A stretch of DNA of 64,000 nt from Brachybacterium sp. YJGR34 (GCF_003347015.1 NZ_PNFB01000002.1:62001-126000); one strand, 5' to 3'. Numbered from the stretch's first letter, positions 25,140 to 33,485 are shown. The notes: generated by a model not told the origin, from the sequence alone. Program-made: numbers and translations.

Positions 25140-26078
25140 TCAGGGGTGCGCGAGGGGCCTCGGGGCGCGCAACGTGAGCAAGGTCGCCTCCGGCGGGGTG
25201 AGCAGGCGGTAGTCCGAGTACGGGCTCGCCCCCATCCCGGCGCTGACGTTCAGCGGGACACCCTTCCACGTGGACGCCCCCCGGGCCTGGCGGCGCGGCA
25301 GGTCGCAGTTGGTCACCAGCGCGCCGATCCCGGGCAGCCGCAGCTGGCCCCCGTGCGTGTGGCCGGCCAGCATGAGATCCGCGCCGTCGGCCGCGAAGGC
25401 GTCGAGCACCCGCCGGTAGGGGGCGTGCGCGACGGCCACGCGCAGCACGTTGCCGTGCTCGGGCGCGGGCGGCTCGGGGTCCGGGCGCGGCGGCATCTCG
25501 TCCCGCTCCAGATGTGGGTCGTCGACGCCCACCAGGCGCACCTCCAGCCCGCCCAGCTCGATGCTCGCGCGGGTGTTGGTGAGGTCCTTCCAGCCGAACT
25601 CCGTGAGCCGGCGTACCAGCTCCCCGGTGGGGAGCGTGGGGTCGCGCGGCTCGGTGATCCCCGCGGGGCGGGGATCGGGCAGAAGGTAGCGGGCAGGATT
25701 CTTCGGATGCGGGGCGAAGAGGTCGTTGGAGCCGAGGACGAAGGCGCCGGGGCGCGCCAGCAGGGGAGCGAGGGCCTCGGCGAGGATCGGCACCGAGGCG
25801 GCCGAGGCGATGTTGTCCCCGGTGTCGATCACCAGGTGCGGGTTCAGGGTCGCCAGGTGCTCGAGGAAGGCCAGCTTGTGCGGCTGCCGGGGCATCAGAT
25901 GGATGTCGCTGATGTGCAGCACGCGCCGGGTGCGGGCGCCGGGCGGCAGGATCCGCAGCTCCACCTCGCGCAGGGTGTACCGGTGGATCTCGACGTGACG
26001 GGCCCAGATGTGCGCGGCCGCGGCGGCGCCTGCGCCGAGGGCCCCGGCGGTGGCCGCCGCGGCGGTGAGCGGTCGCAC
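25140..26078 (-). CDS. Membrane-anchored metallophosphoesterase
   Basis: A 312-residue calcineurin-type phosphoesterase. An N-terminal hydrophobic segment (TAAAATAGALGAGAAAAAH) probably anchors it. Metal-binding motifs appear in order: DIH in HISDIHLMP, GD in IDTGDN, a variant GSND in place of GNHD, H in VAHAP and GHTHGGQ. YkuE/Rv3683-type proteins of this family are proposed to act on envelope phospho-substrates or UDP-linked lipids. GTG at 26078 begins one base after the PBP stop codon, so translation is coupled to the PBP gene, the same pairing as ponA2-Rv3683 in Mycobacterium (recalled, not checked). Confidence 0.87.
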   Translation of the reverse strand: MRPLTAAAATAGALGAGAAAAAHIWARHVEIHRYTLREVELRILPPGARTRRVLHISDIHLMPRQPHKLAFLEHLATLNPHLVIDTGDNIASAASVPILAEALAPLLARPGAFVLGSNDLFAPHPKNPARYLLPDPRPAGITEPRDPTLPTGELVRRLTEFGWKDLTNTRASIELGGLEVRLVGVDDPHLERDEMPPRPDPEPPAPEHGNVLRVAVAHAPYRRVLDAFAADGADLMLAGHTHGGQLRLPGIGALVTNCDLPRRQARGASTWKGVPLNVSAGMGASPYSDYRLLTPPEATLLTLRAPRPLAHP

Positions 26079-26079
26079 C

Positions 26080-28482
26080 TCAGCCCCGGCCGCTGGACTG
26101 GCGGATGACGACGCTCTGCCCCTCGGGCAGTGCGGTCCCCGGTCCCGGCTGCGTGCCGATGACGTACCACTGGCCGACGTCCTCCGAGCTCTCCTGCTCG
26201 ACCGAGGTCGTGTAGCCGGCCGCCTCGAGGGCGGCCTGGGCCTCGCTGAGCACCATGCCGGAGACGTCGGGCACGGTGCCCTTCTGGACGGCGTCCTGGC
26301 CCTCGGCGGGCTCGGCGCCGGCGGGCGCGGCCGGGAAGGGCTCGCTGGGCAGCCCCTCGTGGACACGGGTCATGTACTCCTGCCAGGTGGGCAGGGAGAC
26401 GGTGTTGCCCCAGACCTTCCCGCTGGTCAGCTCCTCGCCGTCGACCGGGAACCCGCCGGGGCGGATGTTGGCCTGCGGGTGGCCGAACCACACCGCGGTG
26501 GACATCTGGCGGGTGAAGCCCACGTACCAGGTGTGGAACTGCGAGCCGGAGGTGCCGGTCTTGCCGCCGGCGGTGTGGCCCGGGATGACCTTCCCCTTGC
26601 CGGTGGCCTTGGGGTCCTCGAGGTCCTGCTGGAGGGTCCACGCCATCGTGTCGGCGACCTCCTTCTCGACCGCCTGGTGGCACGCGGCGCCGGAGATCTC
26701 CATCGCCTCGCCGTTGCGGTCGGTCACCTCGGTGATCGCCTGCGGCGTGCAGTAGGTGCCGCCCGCGGCGTAGGTGGCGTAGGCGCTGGCCATGTCGAGG
26801 GCCGAGATCCGCAGCTCGCCGAGCACCACCACGGAGGGAGCCAGCTCGGTGCCGTAGAGCTCCTCGATCGGCGCCGAGTAGGTCGCGGGGTCGAAGGGGT
26901 TGTGGGTCGCGGGGACCACGCCGATGTCGCGGGCGCCCTCGGCGACATTGCACAGGTCGAGCTGGCGGGCCATGTTCGCGTAGGAGGTGTTGATCGAGAA
27001 CTTCGTGGAGTTCAGGACCGACTCCATGGGGGCGATCTGCACGGAGACCGCGTTGTCCGGGTTGTAGCCCGGGTTCTCGAACCAGCGGCCGCGGTGCAGG
27101 CACTGCGCGGGGAAGGTCTTCATCTCCTCGCGCGAGGTGCTGACCTTGTCGTCGATGGTGTGCCCGGTCTCCAGCCATTCCTGGAGCACGAAGGGCTTGA
27201 AGGTCGAGCCGACGGGGAAGCCGCTGCTGCCGCCGAGGGACTGGGGCACGTTGTAGTTGATCGCCGTCTCGCCCGGACCCGCCTCGGAGTACGGATTGAA
27301 GGTGCGGTTCTCCGCCATCGTGAGGATCTTGCCGGTGCCCGGCTCGACGGTCACGATCGAGTGGCCGAAGCCGCTCTCGGAGTCGCCGGGCACGCGGCGC
27401 TGCAGGATCTCGGTGGCCGCGTCCTGCGTCGCCGGGTCCAGCGTGGTGCGGATGGTCAGGCCGCCGCCGTAGAGCAGCTCGCGCCGCTCGTCGTAGGTCT
27501 CGGCGAAGGCCGGGTCGTTGAGCAGGGTCCGCGTGACGTAGTCGCAGAAGAAGCCGTCATCGCCCGCCTCGGCGCAGCCGGCCCGGACGTTCTTGATCTT
27601 GAGCATGTCCTCGACGGGCTGGGCGGTGTACTCGTCGTACTCCTCCTGGGTGATGAAGTCCTCGCGCAGCATGTCCCCCAGGACCTCGTTGCGACGCTTC
27701 TCGCCCGCCTCGGGATGGGCGACCGGGTCGTACTGGTTCGGACCGTTGGTGATCCCCGCCAGGAGCGCCGCCTCGCCGGGGGTCAGCTCCTTCGCACTCT
27801 TGGAGAAGTAGTGCTGTGCCCCGGTCTCCACGCCGTACTGCGAGGGGCCGAACTGCGCGACGTTGAGGTACCCGTTGAGGATCTCGTCCTTGGTCCACTT
27901 CTTCTCGAGCGAGATCGCGAGCTTCGCCTCGCGCAGCTTGCGCCCGTAGGTCGTCTCGGTCGCCTCTGCGATGTCCTCCTGGTCGCCGCGCTGGACGGCA
28001 TCCATCAGCAGGGCGTTCTTCACGTACTGCTGGGTGAGGGTCGATCCGCCCTGGGTGGCGCCGCCGGTGGCGTTCGAGACGAAGGCGCGCACCGTGCCCT
28101 TGGGGTCCATGCCGCCGTGCTCGTAGAAGCGGCGGTCCTCGACCGCGATCACCGCGTTCTGCATGTTCGGGGAGATCTCCTCGAGCGGCACCATGATGCG
28201 GTTCTCGGTGTAGAACGTGGCCAGCAGCGAGCCGTCGGCGGCCTCGATGCGGCTGGCCTCGTTCAGCGGCTCGACCTCGAGCTCGCTGGGGTAGGAGTCG
28301 AACAGCTCGACGCCGTCACGGGCGACGGCGGAGCTCGCGGACACCAGCGGCAGGAAGAAGGCGGCGAGCAGCACACCGGCCAGCGCCGAGACGGCGAGCA
28401 GTCCCAGCAGCAGGTAGATGGTCTGCGCCAGCGCGACGGGGAGCGAGCGTCCGGACGCGGGAGCGGGCGTGGTACGGGCCAT
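26080..28482 (-). CDS. Bifunctional class A penicillin-binding protein with PASTA domain (PonA2-like)
   Basis: An 800-residue class A PBP. After a membrane helix (about 18-46), the GT51 glycosyltransferase domain has the catalytic Glu115 in EDRRFYEHGG and QGGSTLTQQ. The transpeptidase has Ser426-X-X-Lys429 in GSTFKPF, SIN at 496-498 and KTG from Lys641. A single PASTA domain starts near 734 (VPDVSGM). It polymerises and cross-links peptidoglycan outside the membrane. The start at 28482 is set by a -10 element six bases upstream (leaderless). It is divergent from the WhiB gene and coupled to the metallophosphoesterase. Confidence 0.92.
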   Translation of the reverse strand: MARTTPAPASGRSLPVALAQTIYLLLGLLAVSALAGVLLAAFFLPLVSASSAVARDGVELFDSYPSELEVEPLNEASRIEAADGSLLATFYTENRIMVPLEEISPNMQNAVIAVEDRRFYEHGGMDPKGTVRAFVSNATGGATQGGSTLTQQYVKNALLMDAVQRGDQEDIAEATETTYGRKLREAKLAISLEKKWTKDEILNGYLNVAQFGPSQYGVETGAQHYFSKSAKELTPGEAALLAGITNGPNQYDPVAHPEAGEKRRNEVLGDMLREDFITQEEYDEYTAQPVEDMLKIKNVRAGCAEAGDDGFFCDYVTRTLLNDPAFAETYDERRELLYGGGLTIRTTLDPATQDAATEILQRRVPGDSESGFGHSIVTVEPGTGKILTMAENRTFNPYSEAGPGETAINYNVPQSLGGSSGFPVGSTFKPFVLQEWLETGHTIDDKVSTSREEMKTFPAQCLHRGRWFENPGYNPDNAVSVQIAPMESVLNSTKFSINTSYANMARQLDLCNVAEGARDIGVVPATHNPFDPATYSAPIEELYGTELAPSVVVLGELRISALDMASAYATYAAGGTYCTPQAITEVTDRNGEAMEISGAACHQAVEKEVADTMAWTLQQDLEDPKATGKGKVIPGHTAGGKTGTSGSQFHTWYVGFTRQMSTAVWFGHPQANIRPGGFPVDGEELTSGKVWGNTVSLPTWQEYMTRVHEGLPSEPFPAAPAGAEPAEGQDAVQKGTVPDVSGMVLSEAQAALEAAGYTTSVEQESSEDVGQWYVIGTQPGPGTALPEGQSVVIRQSSGRG

Positions 28483-28488
28483 GTTCAC

Positions 28489-28494
28489 ACAGTA
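28489..28494 (-). promoter_or_regulatory. -10 element giving a leaderless mRNA for the PBP gene
   Basis: On the minus strand TACTGT is followed by exactly six bases and the ATG at 28482. Confidence 0.55.
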
Positions 28495-28631
28495 CGGCGA
28501 GGCGCCGCCGGAGGCCATCGGACATGGCGCACGCGACGAATCGTGACCGCTCCGAGGCATGGCCCGCCGCGTGGGGGCGGCTCGCGGCGTCGGGCGGAGC
28601 GGCGCGTCGACCCCATAGCACACCGCGGGAG

Positions 28632-28653
28632 CGCCCGACCCGGGGGTCGGGCG
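28632..28653 (+). promoter_or_regulatory. Inverted repeat abutting the whiB promoter (operator or terminator)
   Basis: CGCCCGACC (28632-28640) and GGTCGGGCG (28645-28653) form a 9-bp perfect dyad with a CGGG centre, followed by TTTT on the plus strand. The T run overlaps the -35 of the whiB promoter. It can be read as a plus-strand intrinsic terminator with no obvious upstream gene, or as an operator next to the promoter. Confidence 0.5.
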
Positions 28654-28655
28654 TT

Positions 28656-28684
28656 TTGCGCTGTGGTGGTCGTCTCTCTACAGT
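28656..28684 (+). promoter_or_regulatory. whiB promoter
   Basis: TTGCGC at 28656-28661, a 17-base spacer, and TACAGT at 28679-28684. The predicted leader is about 45 bases and ends with GGGAAGGGGA before the ATG at 28736. The same TTGCGC -35 occurs in the promoter of the candidate RNA at 53758. Confidence 0.6.
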
Positions 28685-28735
28685 GGGTGCGAAGAACGGG
28701 TCAACGTCGATTCGGGATACGGGAAGGGGACGAGC

Positions 28736-29062
28736 ATGACCATCGGGGGTGCTCAGATCACGAGCGATTCGAGCTGGGCGACGCGCGGAGCGTGCACGAC
28801 GATGGATCCGGACGGATTCTTCGTGCAGGGGAAGGAGCAGCACGCGCTGAAATCGGCGTGCGGCGCCTGCCCGGTGCGCACCGAATGCCTCGCCGACGCG
28901 CTCGACAACCGGGTCGACTTCGGCGTCTGGGGCGGGATGACCGAGCGCGAGCGGCGCCGCCTGCTGCGCCGCAACCCCGAGGTGAGCGACTGGACCGCCG
29001 TGCTGCGGCGCGCCGAGCAGGAGTCCGCCGGTGACCCGCCCACCGGTAGGCTCGCCCCATGA
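28736..29062 (+). CDS. WhiB-family iron-sulfur regulator
   Basis: A 108-residue WhiB-like protein. The four iron-sulfur ligands are Cys20, Cys42, Cys45 and Cys51 (CGACPVRTEC), followed by the GVWGG turn at 63-67 and a basic RERRRLLRR helix that contacts DNA or sigma factor. WhiB proteins bind a 4Fe-4S cluster, partner the principal sigma factor and respond to oxygen, nitric oxide or redox. Position next to a divergent PBP gene matches whiB4-ponA2 in Mycobacterium as I recall it, but sequence alone does not fix the paralogue. Its stop overlaps the next ATG by three bases. Confidence 0.92.
   Translation: MTIGGAQITSDSSWATRGACTTMDPDGFFVQGKEQHALKSACGACPVRTECLADALDNRVDFGVWGGMTERERRRLLRRNPEVSDWTAVLRRAEQESAGDPPTGRLAP
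29047..29052 (+). promoter_or_regulatory. -10 element giving a leaderless mRNA for the DUF4177 gene
   Basis: TAGGCT, inside the end of whiB, ends six bases before the ATG at 29059. Confidence 0.45.
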
Positions 29063-29229
29063 GCACTGTCACCCGCTGGGAGTACCTGACCGTTCCGCTG
29101 CTGATCCACGCGACCAAGCAGATCCTCGACAACTACGGCGAGGAGGGCTGGGAGCTGGTCCAGGTGGTGCCGGGGCCCAATCCGGAGAACCTCGTCGCCT
29201 ACCTCAAGCGCCCCCGCGCGGAGGGCTGA
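29059..29229 (+). CDS. DUF4177-type small protein
   Basis: A 56-residue protein starting MSTVTRWEYLTVPLL, with the DUF4177-type core WEYLT followed by EEGWELVQVV. This short alpha/beta protein is conserved beside WhiB and RidA genes in actinobacteria; its function is unknown. The ATG overlaps the whiB stop codon, and the next gene begins three bases after its own stop, so whiB, this gene, ridA and the hydrolase probably form one operon, with an extra leaderless promoter here. Confidence 0.8.
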   Translation: MSTVTRWEYLTVPLLIHATKQILDNYGEEGWELVQVVPGPNPENLVAYLKRPRAEG

Positions 29230-29232
29230 GCG

Positions 29233-29763
29233 ATGCCCGCCGCGGCTGCCGAGGGCGCCCGCAGCGCCCGGATCCGTGCCCGGCTCGAGGAGCTGGGCCT
29301 GTCCCTGCCCGCCGTCGCCGCACCGGTCGCCGCCTATGTCCCGGCCGTCGCGAGCGGGCGTCACGTCCACACCTCGGGCCAGCTGCCCTTCGTCGACGGC
29401 GCGCTGCCGACCACCGGCAAGGTCGGCGCGGAGGTCACCCCGGAGCGGGCCGCCGAGCTCGCCGCGGTCTGCTGCCTCAACGCCCTCGCGGCGGTCGAGG
29501 CGCTGGTGGGGGACCTGGATCGTGTCACCGGCGTGGTGAAGGTGACCGGGTACGTCGCCTCCGCGGCGCACTTCACCGCCCAGCCCGCGGTGATCAACGG
29601 GGCCAGCGAGCTGCTGGGTGCCGTGTTCGGCGCCGCCGGCACCCACGCCCGGGCCGCCGTCGGTGTGGCCGTGCTCCCGCTGGACGCCCCGGTCGAGCTG
29701 GATCTGCTCGTGGAGCTCGACGAGGCGATCGAGCGCGACGGCGTCGCCGCGCCGTCGGCCTGA
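29233..29763 (+). CDS. RidA family (YjgF-like) deaminase
   Basis: A 176-residue RidA/YjgF-family protein, of the larger Atu1372-like branch. It has the HTSGQLPFVDG entrance strand, KVGAEVTPERAAELAAVCCLNALAA helix and a C-terminal VGVAVLPLDAPVELD strand; the canonical catalytic Arg of RidA (in the CxR motif) is not obvious, as in related YjgF-like subfamilies. RidA hydrolyses reactive enamines/imines made by PLP enzymes. It starts three bases after the DUF4177 stop. Confidence 0.85.
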   Translation: MPAAAAEGARSARIRARLEELGLSLPAVAAPVAAYVPAVASGRHVHTSGQLPFVDGALPTTGKVGAEVTPERAAELAAVCCLNALAAVEALVGDLDRVTGVVKVTGYVASAAHFTAQPAVINGASELLGAVFGAAGTHARAAVGVAVLPLDAPVELDLLVELDEAIERDGVAAPSA

Positions 29764-29773
29764 GCGCGAGCGC

Positions 29774-30601
29774 ATGGAAGGCAGGGAGCAGGACCCGCCG
29801 ACGGACCCCGAGGAGCCGCGGGTCGAGCTGATCGCCGTCCGCGCGGACAATCCCGGCCCGATGACCCTGGACGGGACCGTCAGCTATGTGCTGCGGGACG
29901 GGGAGCAGGCCTGGGTGGTCGACCCCGGACCCAAGGATCCCGAGCATCTCGCCGAGCTGCTGCTGCGCAGCGGTGATGGCGCACGCCCCGCCGGCGTGCT
30001 CGTCACGCACCGGCACGCCGACCACTCCGCGGGGGCGGCCACGCTCTCGCGCCAGCTGGCCGCCCGCAGCGGTCGCGAGGTGCCGCTGTGGGCCGCCGAC
30101 CAGTCCGCCGTCCCCGGCTCCCGGCCGCTGCCGGCCGCCCTGATGGGTGGCGGCGGGGTGGTGGCGCACGTCGTCCATCTTCCCGGCCACACGGCGGACT
30201 CGGTGGGGCTGCTGGTCGCGGGTGGGCGCCTGCTCAGCGGGGACACGCTGCTGGGCGGGTCCTCGACCGTGATCGTGCCCGAGGACGGCGGATCGCTCAC
30301 CGACTACCTGCAGTCCCTCGCCATCCTGCGGGCGATGGCGATCGACGGTCGGATCGGATCGATCCATCCGGGGCACGGCCCCGCCCTGGAGTCGCCGTTG
30401 GACGCCCTCGCGGCGATCGAGCAGGCCATCGCGCATCGCCATGAACGGATCGAGCAGGTGCGCCGGGCACGCACCGCCGGGGTGCTCACCCTGGACCGTC
30501 TGCTGCGCTCCGTCTACGGCCCGGACCTGCCCGAGCCGCTGCGGGAGCCCGCCCGCTGGAACCTGCGCGCCACCCTCGACCATCTCGCCGAGGGGCACTG
30601 A
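29774..30601 (+). CDS. MBL-fold hydrolase (LACTB2-like)
   Basis: A 275-residue metallo-beta-lactamase-fold enzyme. Metal ligands are in THRHADHSAG, LPGHTADS, SGDTLLGG and HPGHGP; the first motif has the HxHxDH order typical of glyoxalase II-like and LACTB2-like hydrolases. A winged-helix-like C-terminal tail (from about 220) follows, as in LACTB2, whose human member is an endoribonuclease. The substrate here is unknown. ATG at 29774 lies ten bases after ridA. Confidence 0.85.
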   Translation: MEGREQDPPTDPEEPRVELIAVRADNPGPMTLDGTVSYVLRDGEQAWVVDPGPKDPEHLAELLLRSGDGARPAGVLVTHRHADHSAGAATLSRQLAARSGREVPLWAADQSAVPGSRPLPAALMGGGGVVAHVVHLPGHTADSVGLLVAGGRLLSGDTLLGGSSTVIVPEDGGSLTDYLQSLAILRAMAIDGRIGSIHPGHGPALESPLDALAAIEQAIAHRHERIEQVRRARTAGVLTLDRLLRSVYGPDLPEPLREPARWNLRATLDHLAEGH

Positions 30602-30638
30602 GCCATCGGCGCCGGGCTCGTCGGGCCCGGAACGCACC

Positions 30639-30678
30639 GATCCCCGGCGCCTTTCCGTCGAGGGAGGCGCCGGGGATC
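30639..30678. terminator. Bidirectional 14-bp hairpin between convergent MBL hydrolase and glxR
   Basis: GATCCCCGGCGCCT (30639-30652) pairs perfectly with AGGCGCCGGGGATC (30665-30678). It sits midway between two converging stop codons. Confidence 0.75.
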
Positions 30679-30691
30679 CGGTGGGGTGCGC

Positions 30692-31369
30692 TCAGCGGGC
30701 GCGGCGGCGCAGGCGCTCCACGTCGACGATGAGCACGGCGCGGGCCTCCAGACGAATCCACCCGCGCGAGGCGAAGTCCGCCAGGGCCTTGTTCACCGTC
30801 TCGCGGGAGGCGCCGACCAGCTGGGCGAGCTCCTCCTGCGTGAGACCGTGGGCGACCATCACGCCGTCGTCGGTCTGCCGGCCGAAGCGCTGGGCGAGAT
30901 CGAGGACGTTCTTGGCCACGCGGCCGGGGACGTCCGCGAAGACCAGGTCGGCCAGGGACTCGTTGGTCTTGCGCAGGCGCCGGGCCAGCGAGGCGAGCAG
31001 ATGGCGGCCCACCTCCGGGCGCTGGGCGAGGACCCGGTAGAGGTCCTGCTGCGAGAGGGAGTAGAGGGTCGACTCCGCGACCACGGTCGCGGTCGCGTTG
31101 CGCGGTGCCGGGTCGAAGAGCGACAGCTCGCCGAGGGTCTCCCCGGGGCCGAGCACCGCCAGCAGGTTCTCGCGACCGTCTCCCGAGGCATGGCCGACCT
31201 TGACCTTGCCCGAGCCGATGATGAAGAGCCGGTCACCCGGATCCCCCTCACGGAAGATGATCGCGCTGCGGTGGTAGTCCTCCTGCTTCATCGATCCCAG
31301 CACGGCCTGCTTGCCGTCCTCGTCGAGCGCGGCGAACAGCGGCGATGACCGTACGATGTTCTCGTCCAC
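30692..31369 (-). CDS. glxR: CRP/FNR-family regulator (GlxR-like)
   Basis: A 225-residue CRP-family regulator. The cyclic-nucleotide domain (about 10-125) has REGDPGDRLFIIGSGKVKV and GELSLFDPAPRNATATV, the phosphate-binding cassette of cAMP-binding members. The winged HTH has GLTQEELAQLVGASRETVNK near 173-192. Length and sequence resemble actinobacterial GlxR/Crp, a global regulator of carbon use and respiration. GTG at 31369 is preceded by AGGAGG four bases away. Two inverted TGTGACC half-sites lie just downstream of its own predicted start site, suggesting autoregulation. Confidence 0.9.
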   Translation of the reverse strand: MDENIVRSSPLFAALDEDGKQAVLGSMKQEDYHRSAIIFREGDPGDRLFIIGSGKVKVGHASGDGRENLLAVLGPGETLGELSLFDPAPRNATATVVAESTLYSLSQQDLYRVLAQRPEVGRHLLASLARRLRKTNESLADLVFADVPGRVAKNVLDLAQRFGRQTDDGVMVAHGLTQEELAQLVGASRETVNKALADFASRGWIRLEARAVLIVDVERLRRRAR

Positions 31370-31421
31370 GGAACCTCCTGATGGTGGGGTCCCGACGACC
31401 GGGACCGAGCTGTGCAGTCGA

Positions 31422-31459
31422 TGTGACCGTCGCCACGAGCAGCGGTGGTGGCGGTCACA
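31422..31459. promoter_or_regulatory. Pair of inverted GlxR/CRP-like sites between glxR and nth
   Basis: TGTGACCG at 31422-31429 and its exact complement CGGTCACA at 31452-31459 form a dyad; each, with its weaker partner half, resembles TGTGA-N6-TCACA (centres about 22 bases apart). Divergent -10 elements overlap next to it: TATCGT at 31474-31479 for nth and TAGTGT at 31470-31475 (minus strand) for glxR. Confidence 0.55.
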
Positions 31460-31520
31460 TGATGGGCAAACACTATCGTGATCATGGGCCGGAGGCCCAT
31501 CACGCGCCGGAGGAGGAGCT

Positions 31521-32219
31521 GTGCAGATGTCGAGGCAGGCCCCGTCGAGCCCCGCCCGAGACCTGCCGGGGCCCCCGGCCGACGCCGCCGCCGTCGCCCT
31601 CCGCCTCGCCGAGGAGCACCCCGGCGCACGCACCGAGCTCGACCATCGCAGCGCCGGGGAACTGCTGGTCGCGACGGTGCTCTCGGCCCAGACGACCGAC
31701 GTGCGCGTCAATCAGGTCACCCCTGGTCTCTTCGCGCGCTGGCCCGATGCCGCCGCACTCGCCGCCGCCGATGAGGAAGATCTCACCGCGGTGGTGCGAC
31801 CGCTCGGGATGGGCGCCACCCGGGCGCGTCGCCTCATCGCCCTGGGCCGGGCCCTGGTCGAGCGGCACGGGGGAGAGGTCCCCGACGATCAGGACGCGCT
31901 CGAGGCGCTGCCGGGCGTCGGCCGCAAGACCGCCCACGTGGTGCGCGGTGTGTGGTTCGGCCGCTCCCTGCTCGCCGTGGACACCCACGTGGGCCGGCTG
32001 GCCCGCCGACTGGGCTGGACCGCGCGGACCGCGCCGGAGAAGGTCGAGCAGGACGTGGTCGGGCGCCTGGCGGCCGACGGCACGGGCGCACCCGCGGAGG
32101 ACCTCACGCTGCTGGGGCTCCGGCTCATCCTCCACGGCCGACGGGTCTGCACCGCGCGGGCGCCCCGCTGCTCGGAGTGCGTCCTGGCCGATCTCTGCCC
32201 GAGCGCGGGCGTCGCATGA
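31521..32219 (+). CDS. nth: Endonuclease III
   Basis: A 232-residue (230 if ATG 31527 is used) endonuclease III, a bifunctional DNA glycosylase/AP lyase for oxidised pyrimidines. Numbered from the ATG at 31527, the helix-hairpin-helix LPGVGRK ends with catalytic Lys134, Asp152 lies 18 residues later in VDTHVGR, and the 4Fe-4S loop is Cys208, Cys215, Cys218 and Cys224 (C-X6-C-X2-C-X5-C). GTG at 31521 and ATG at 31527 both follow AGGAGGAG and cannot be separated. The stop overlaps the NUDIX start (ATGA). Confidence 0.93.
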   Translation: MQMSRQAPSSPARDLPGPPADAAAVALRLAEEHPGARTELDHRSAGELLVATVLSAQTTDVRVNQVTPGLFARWPDAAALAAADEEDLTAVVRPLGMGATRARRLIALGRALVERHGGEVPDDQDALEALPGVGRKTAHVVRGVWFGRSLLAVDTHVGRLARRLGWTARTAPEKVEQDVVGRLAADGTGAPAEDLTLLGLRLILHGRRVCTARAPRCSECVLADLCPSAGVA

Positions 32220-32899
32220 GCCCGGATCCGCTGAGCCCCGTCCCGCGCTTTCTGGCCCCGCTCGCCGAGCGCGCGCGCCGCGGCGAGGTGCTGCTCTCCC
32301 GCGACGCCGACCCGCGGGACCCGCCGCCGACGCCCGATCCGATGCGCCGCAGCGCCGTGCTCGTCCACATCGCCGGCACCGCGCTCGAGGACGCGCAGCT
32401 GGTGCTCGAGGAGCGGGGGCACGCCCTGCGCTCCCAGCCCGGCCAGTTCTCCCTGCCCGGTGGCGGGCAGGACCCCGACGACCGGGACGCCGTGCACACC
32501 GCGCTGCGGGAGGCGCACGAGGAGACCGGGCTGGATCCCGCCGGGGTGCGGGTGCTCGGGGCCTTCGCGCCGATCCCGATGCCCTGGCGCGGGCATCGGG
32601 TGACCCCGGTGCTCAGCTGGTCGCCCGCCGTGCCGGAGCTGGGCGTGCAGGATCCGATCGAGGTGGAGCGCGTGGTCTGGGCCGCGCTGACCGGTCCCGG
32701 CTCGCTCACCGATCCGGCGCACCGGGCGCGGGGGCTGCTGGACGGCGTGGGGGTCGGCCCTGTCTTCGCCCTGCCCCGGGACGCCTTCGTCTGGGGCTTC
32801 ACCGCGATGCTCCTGGACACGGTGCTGGCCGGCCTGGGGCTGGAGCCCGTCCCCGGCACCGCGCCGGCGCGGGAGATCCCCGCCGAGCGGCGTCGCTGA
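32216..32899 (+). CDS. CoA pyrophosphatase-like NUDIX hydrolase
   Basis: A 227-residue NUDIX protein. The stretch LVLEERGHALRSQPGQFSLP followed by GGGQDPDD and TALREAHEETGL matches the UPF0035/NudL signature that marks CoA pyrophosphatases. In the NUDIX box the first Glu position is Arg (spacing G-X5-R-X7-REAHEETG), as is common in NudL-type enzymes where Asp residues compensate. It would hydrolyse CoA derivatives to phosphopantetheine and 3',5'-ADP. Translation is coupled to nth by a four-base overlap, the conserved nth-NUDIX pairing of actinobacteria. Confidence 0.87.
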   Translation: MSPDPLSPVPRFLAPLAERARRGEVLLSRDADPRDPPPTPDPMRRSAVLVHIAGTALEDAQLVLEERGHALRSQPGQFSLPGGGQDPDDRDAVHTALREAHEETGLDPAGVRVLGAFAPIPMPWRGHRVTPVLSWSPAVPELGVQDPIEVERVVWAALTGPGSLTDPAHRARGLLDGVGVGPVFALPRDAFVWGFTAMLLDTVLAGLGLEPVPGTAPAREIPAERRR

Positions 32900-32962
32900 A
32901 CCGGCTCCGGTGGCTCGGGTCACCCGGCTCGAGCGAGGTCCCCCACGGCGGTCCGCGCACGA

Positions 32963-32968
32963 TAGACT
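32963..32968 (+). promoter_or_regulatory. -10 element of the cold-shock gene with long leader
   Basis: TAGACT gives a predicted leader of about 120 bases before GTG at 33095. Long structured leaders are usual for cold-shock protein mRNAs. Confidence 0.5.
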
Positions 32969-33094
32969 GGATCGTTGCCGGACGGTCTCCGGCAGCCCCT
33001 CGGGGTGGACGCGGAACGGCCGGCACGGACGCTCCGCGCGCCTCGGGACCCCGAGCAGCAGACCGACGATCAGCAGACAAGGAATGGGATCCAG

Positions 33095-33481
33095 GTGCCA
33101 CGCGGCAAGGTGAAGTTCTACGACGCCGAGAAGGGCTTCGGCTTCCTCCTCGACGAGGAGGATGGTCAGAGCGTGTACGTGCACGCCACCAACCTGCCCG
33201 AGGGCGTCACGGCCCTCCGTCCCGGCGCCCGGGTCGAGTTCGACATGGTCGACGGCCGTCGCGGCCCGCAGGTGCTCTCGATGCGGATGCTCGAGCCCGC
33301 CCCGTCGGTCACCCGCGCCCGCCGGCCGAAGCCGGACGAGATGGCCGACGTGGTCGAGGACCTCATCCGTCTGCTCGACGACGCCTCCAACGGCCTCCGC
33401 CAGGGGCGCTACCCCGACCGCGGGCACTCCCAGAAGATCTCCACCGTCCTCCGTGCCGTCGCCGACAATTTCGAGGCCTGA
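33095..33481 (+). CDS. Cold-shock domain protein with C-terminal extension
   Basis: A 128-residue protein. Residues 1-68 are a cold-shock domain with RNP1 KGFGFL and an RNP2-like VYVHATNL; a 60-residue helical extension (DEMADVVEDLIRLLDDASNG) follows, typical of the larger actinobacterial Csp relatives. It would bind single-stranded RNA/DNA and act as an RNA chaperone. GTG at 33095 is used, with AAGGA upstream, because the domain starts immediately. The DUF3027 gene begins four bases after its stop. Confidence 0.9.
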   Translation: MPRGKVKFYDAEKGFGFLLDEEDGQSVYVHATNLPEGVTALRPGARVEFDMVDGRRGPQVLSMRMLEPAPSVTRARRPKPDEMADVVEDLIRLLDDASNGLRQGRYPDRGHSQKISTVLRAVADNFEA

Positions 33482-33485
33482 GCCC

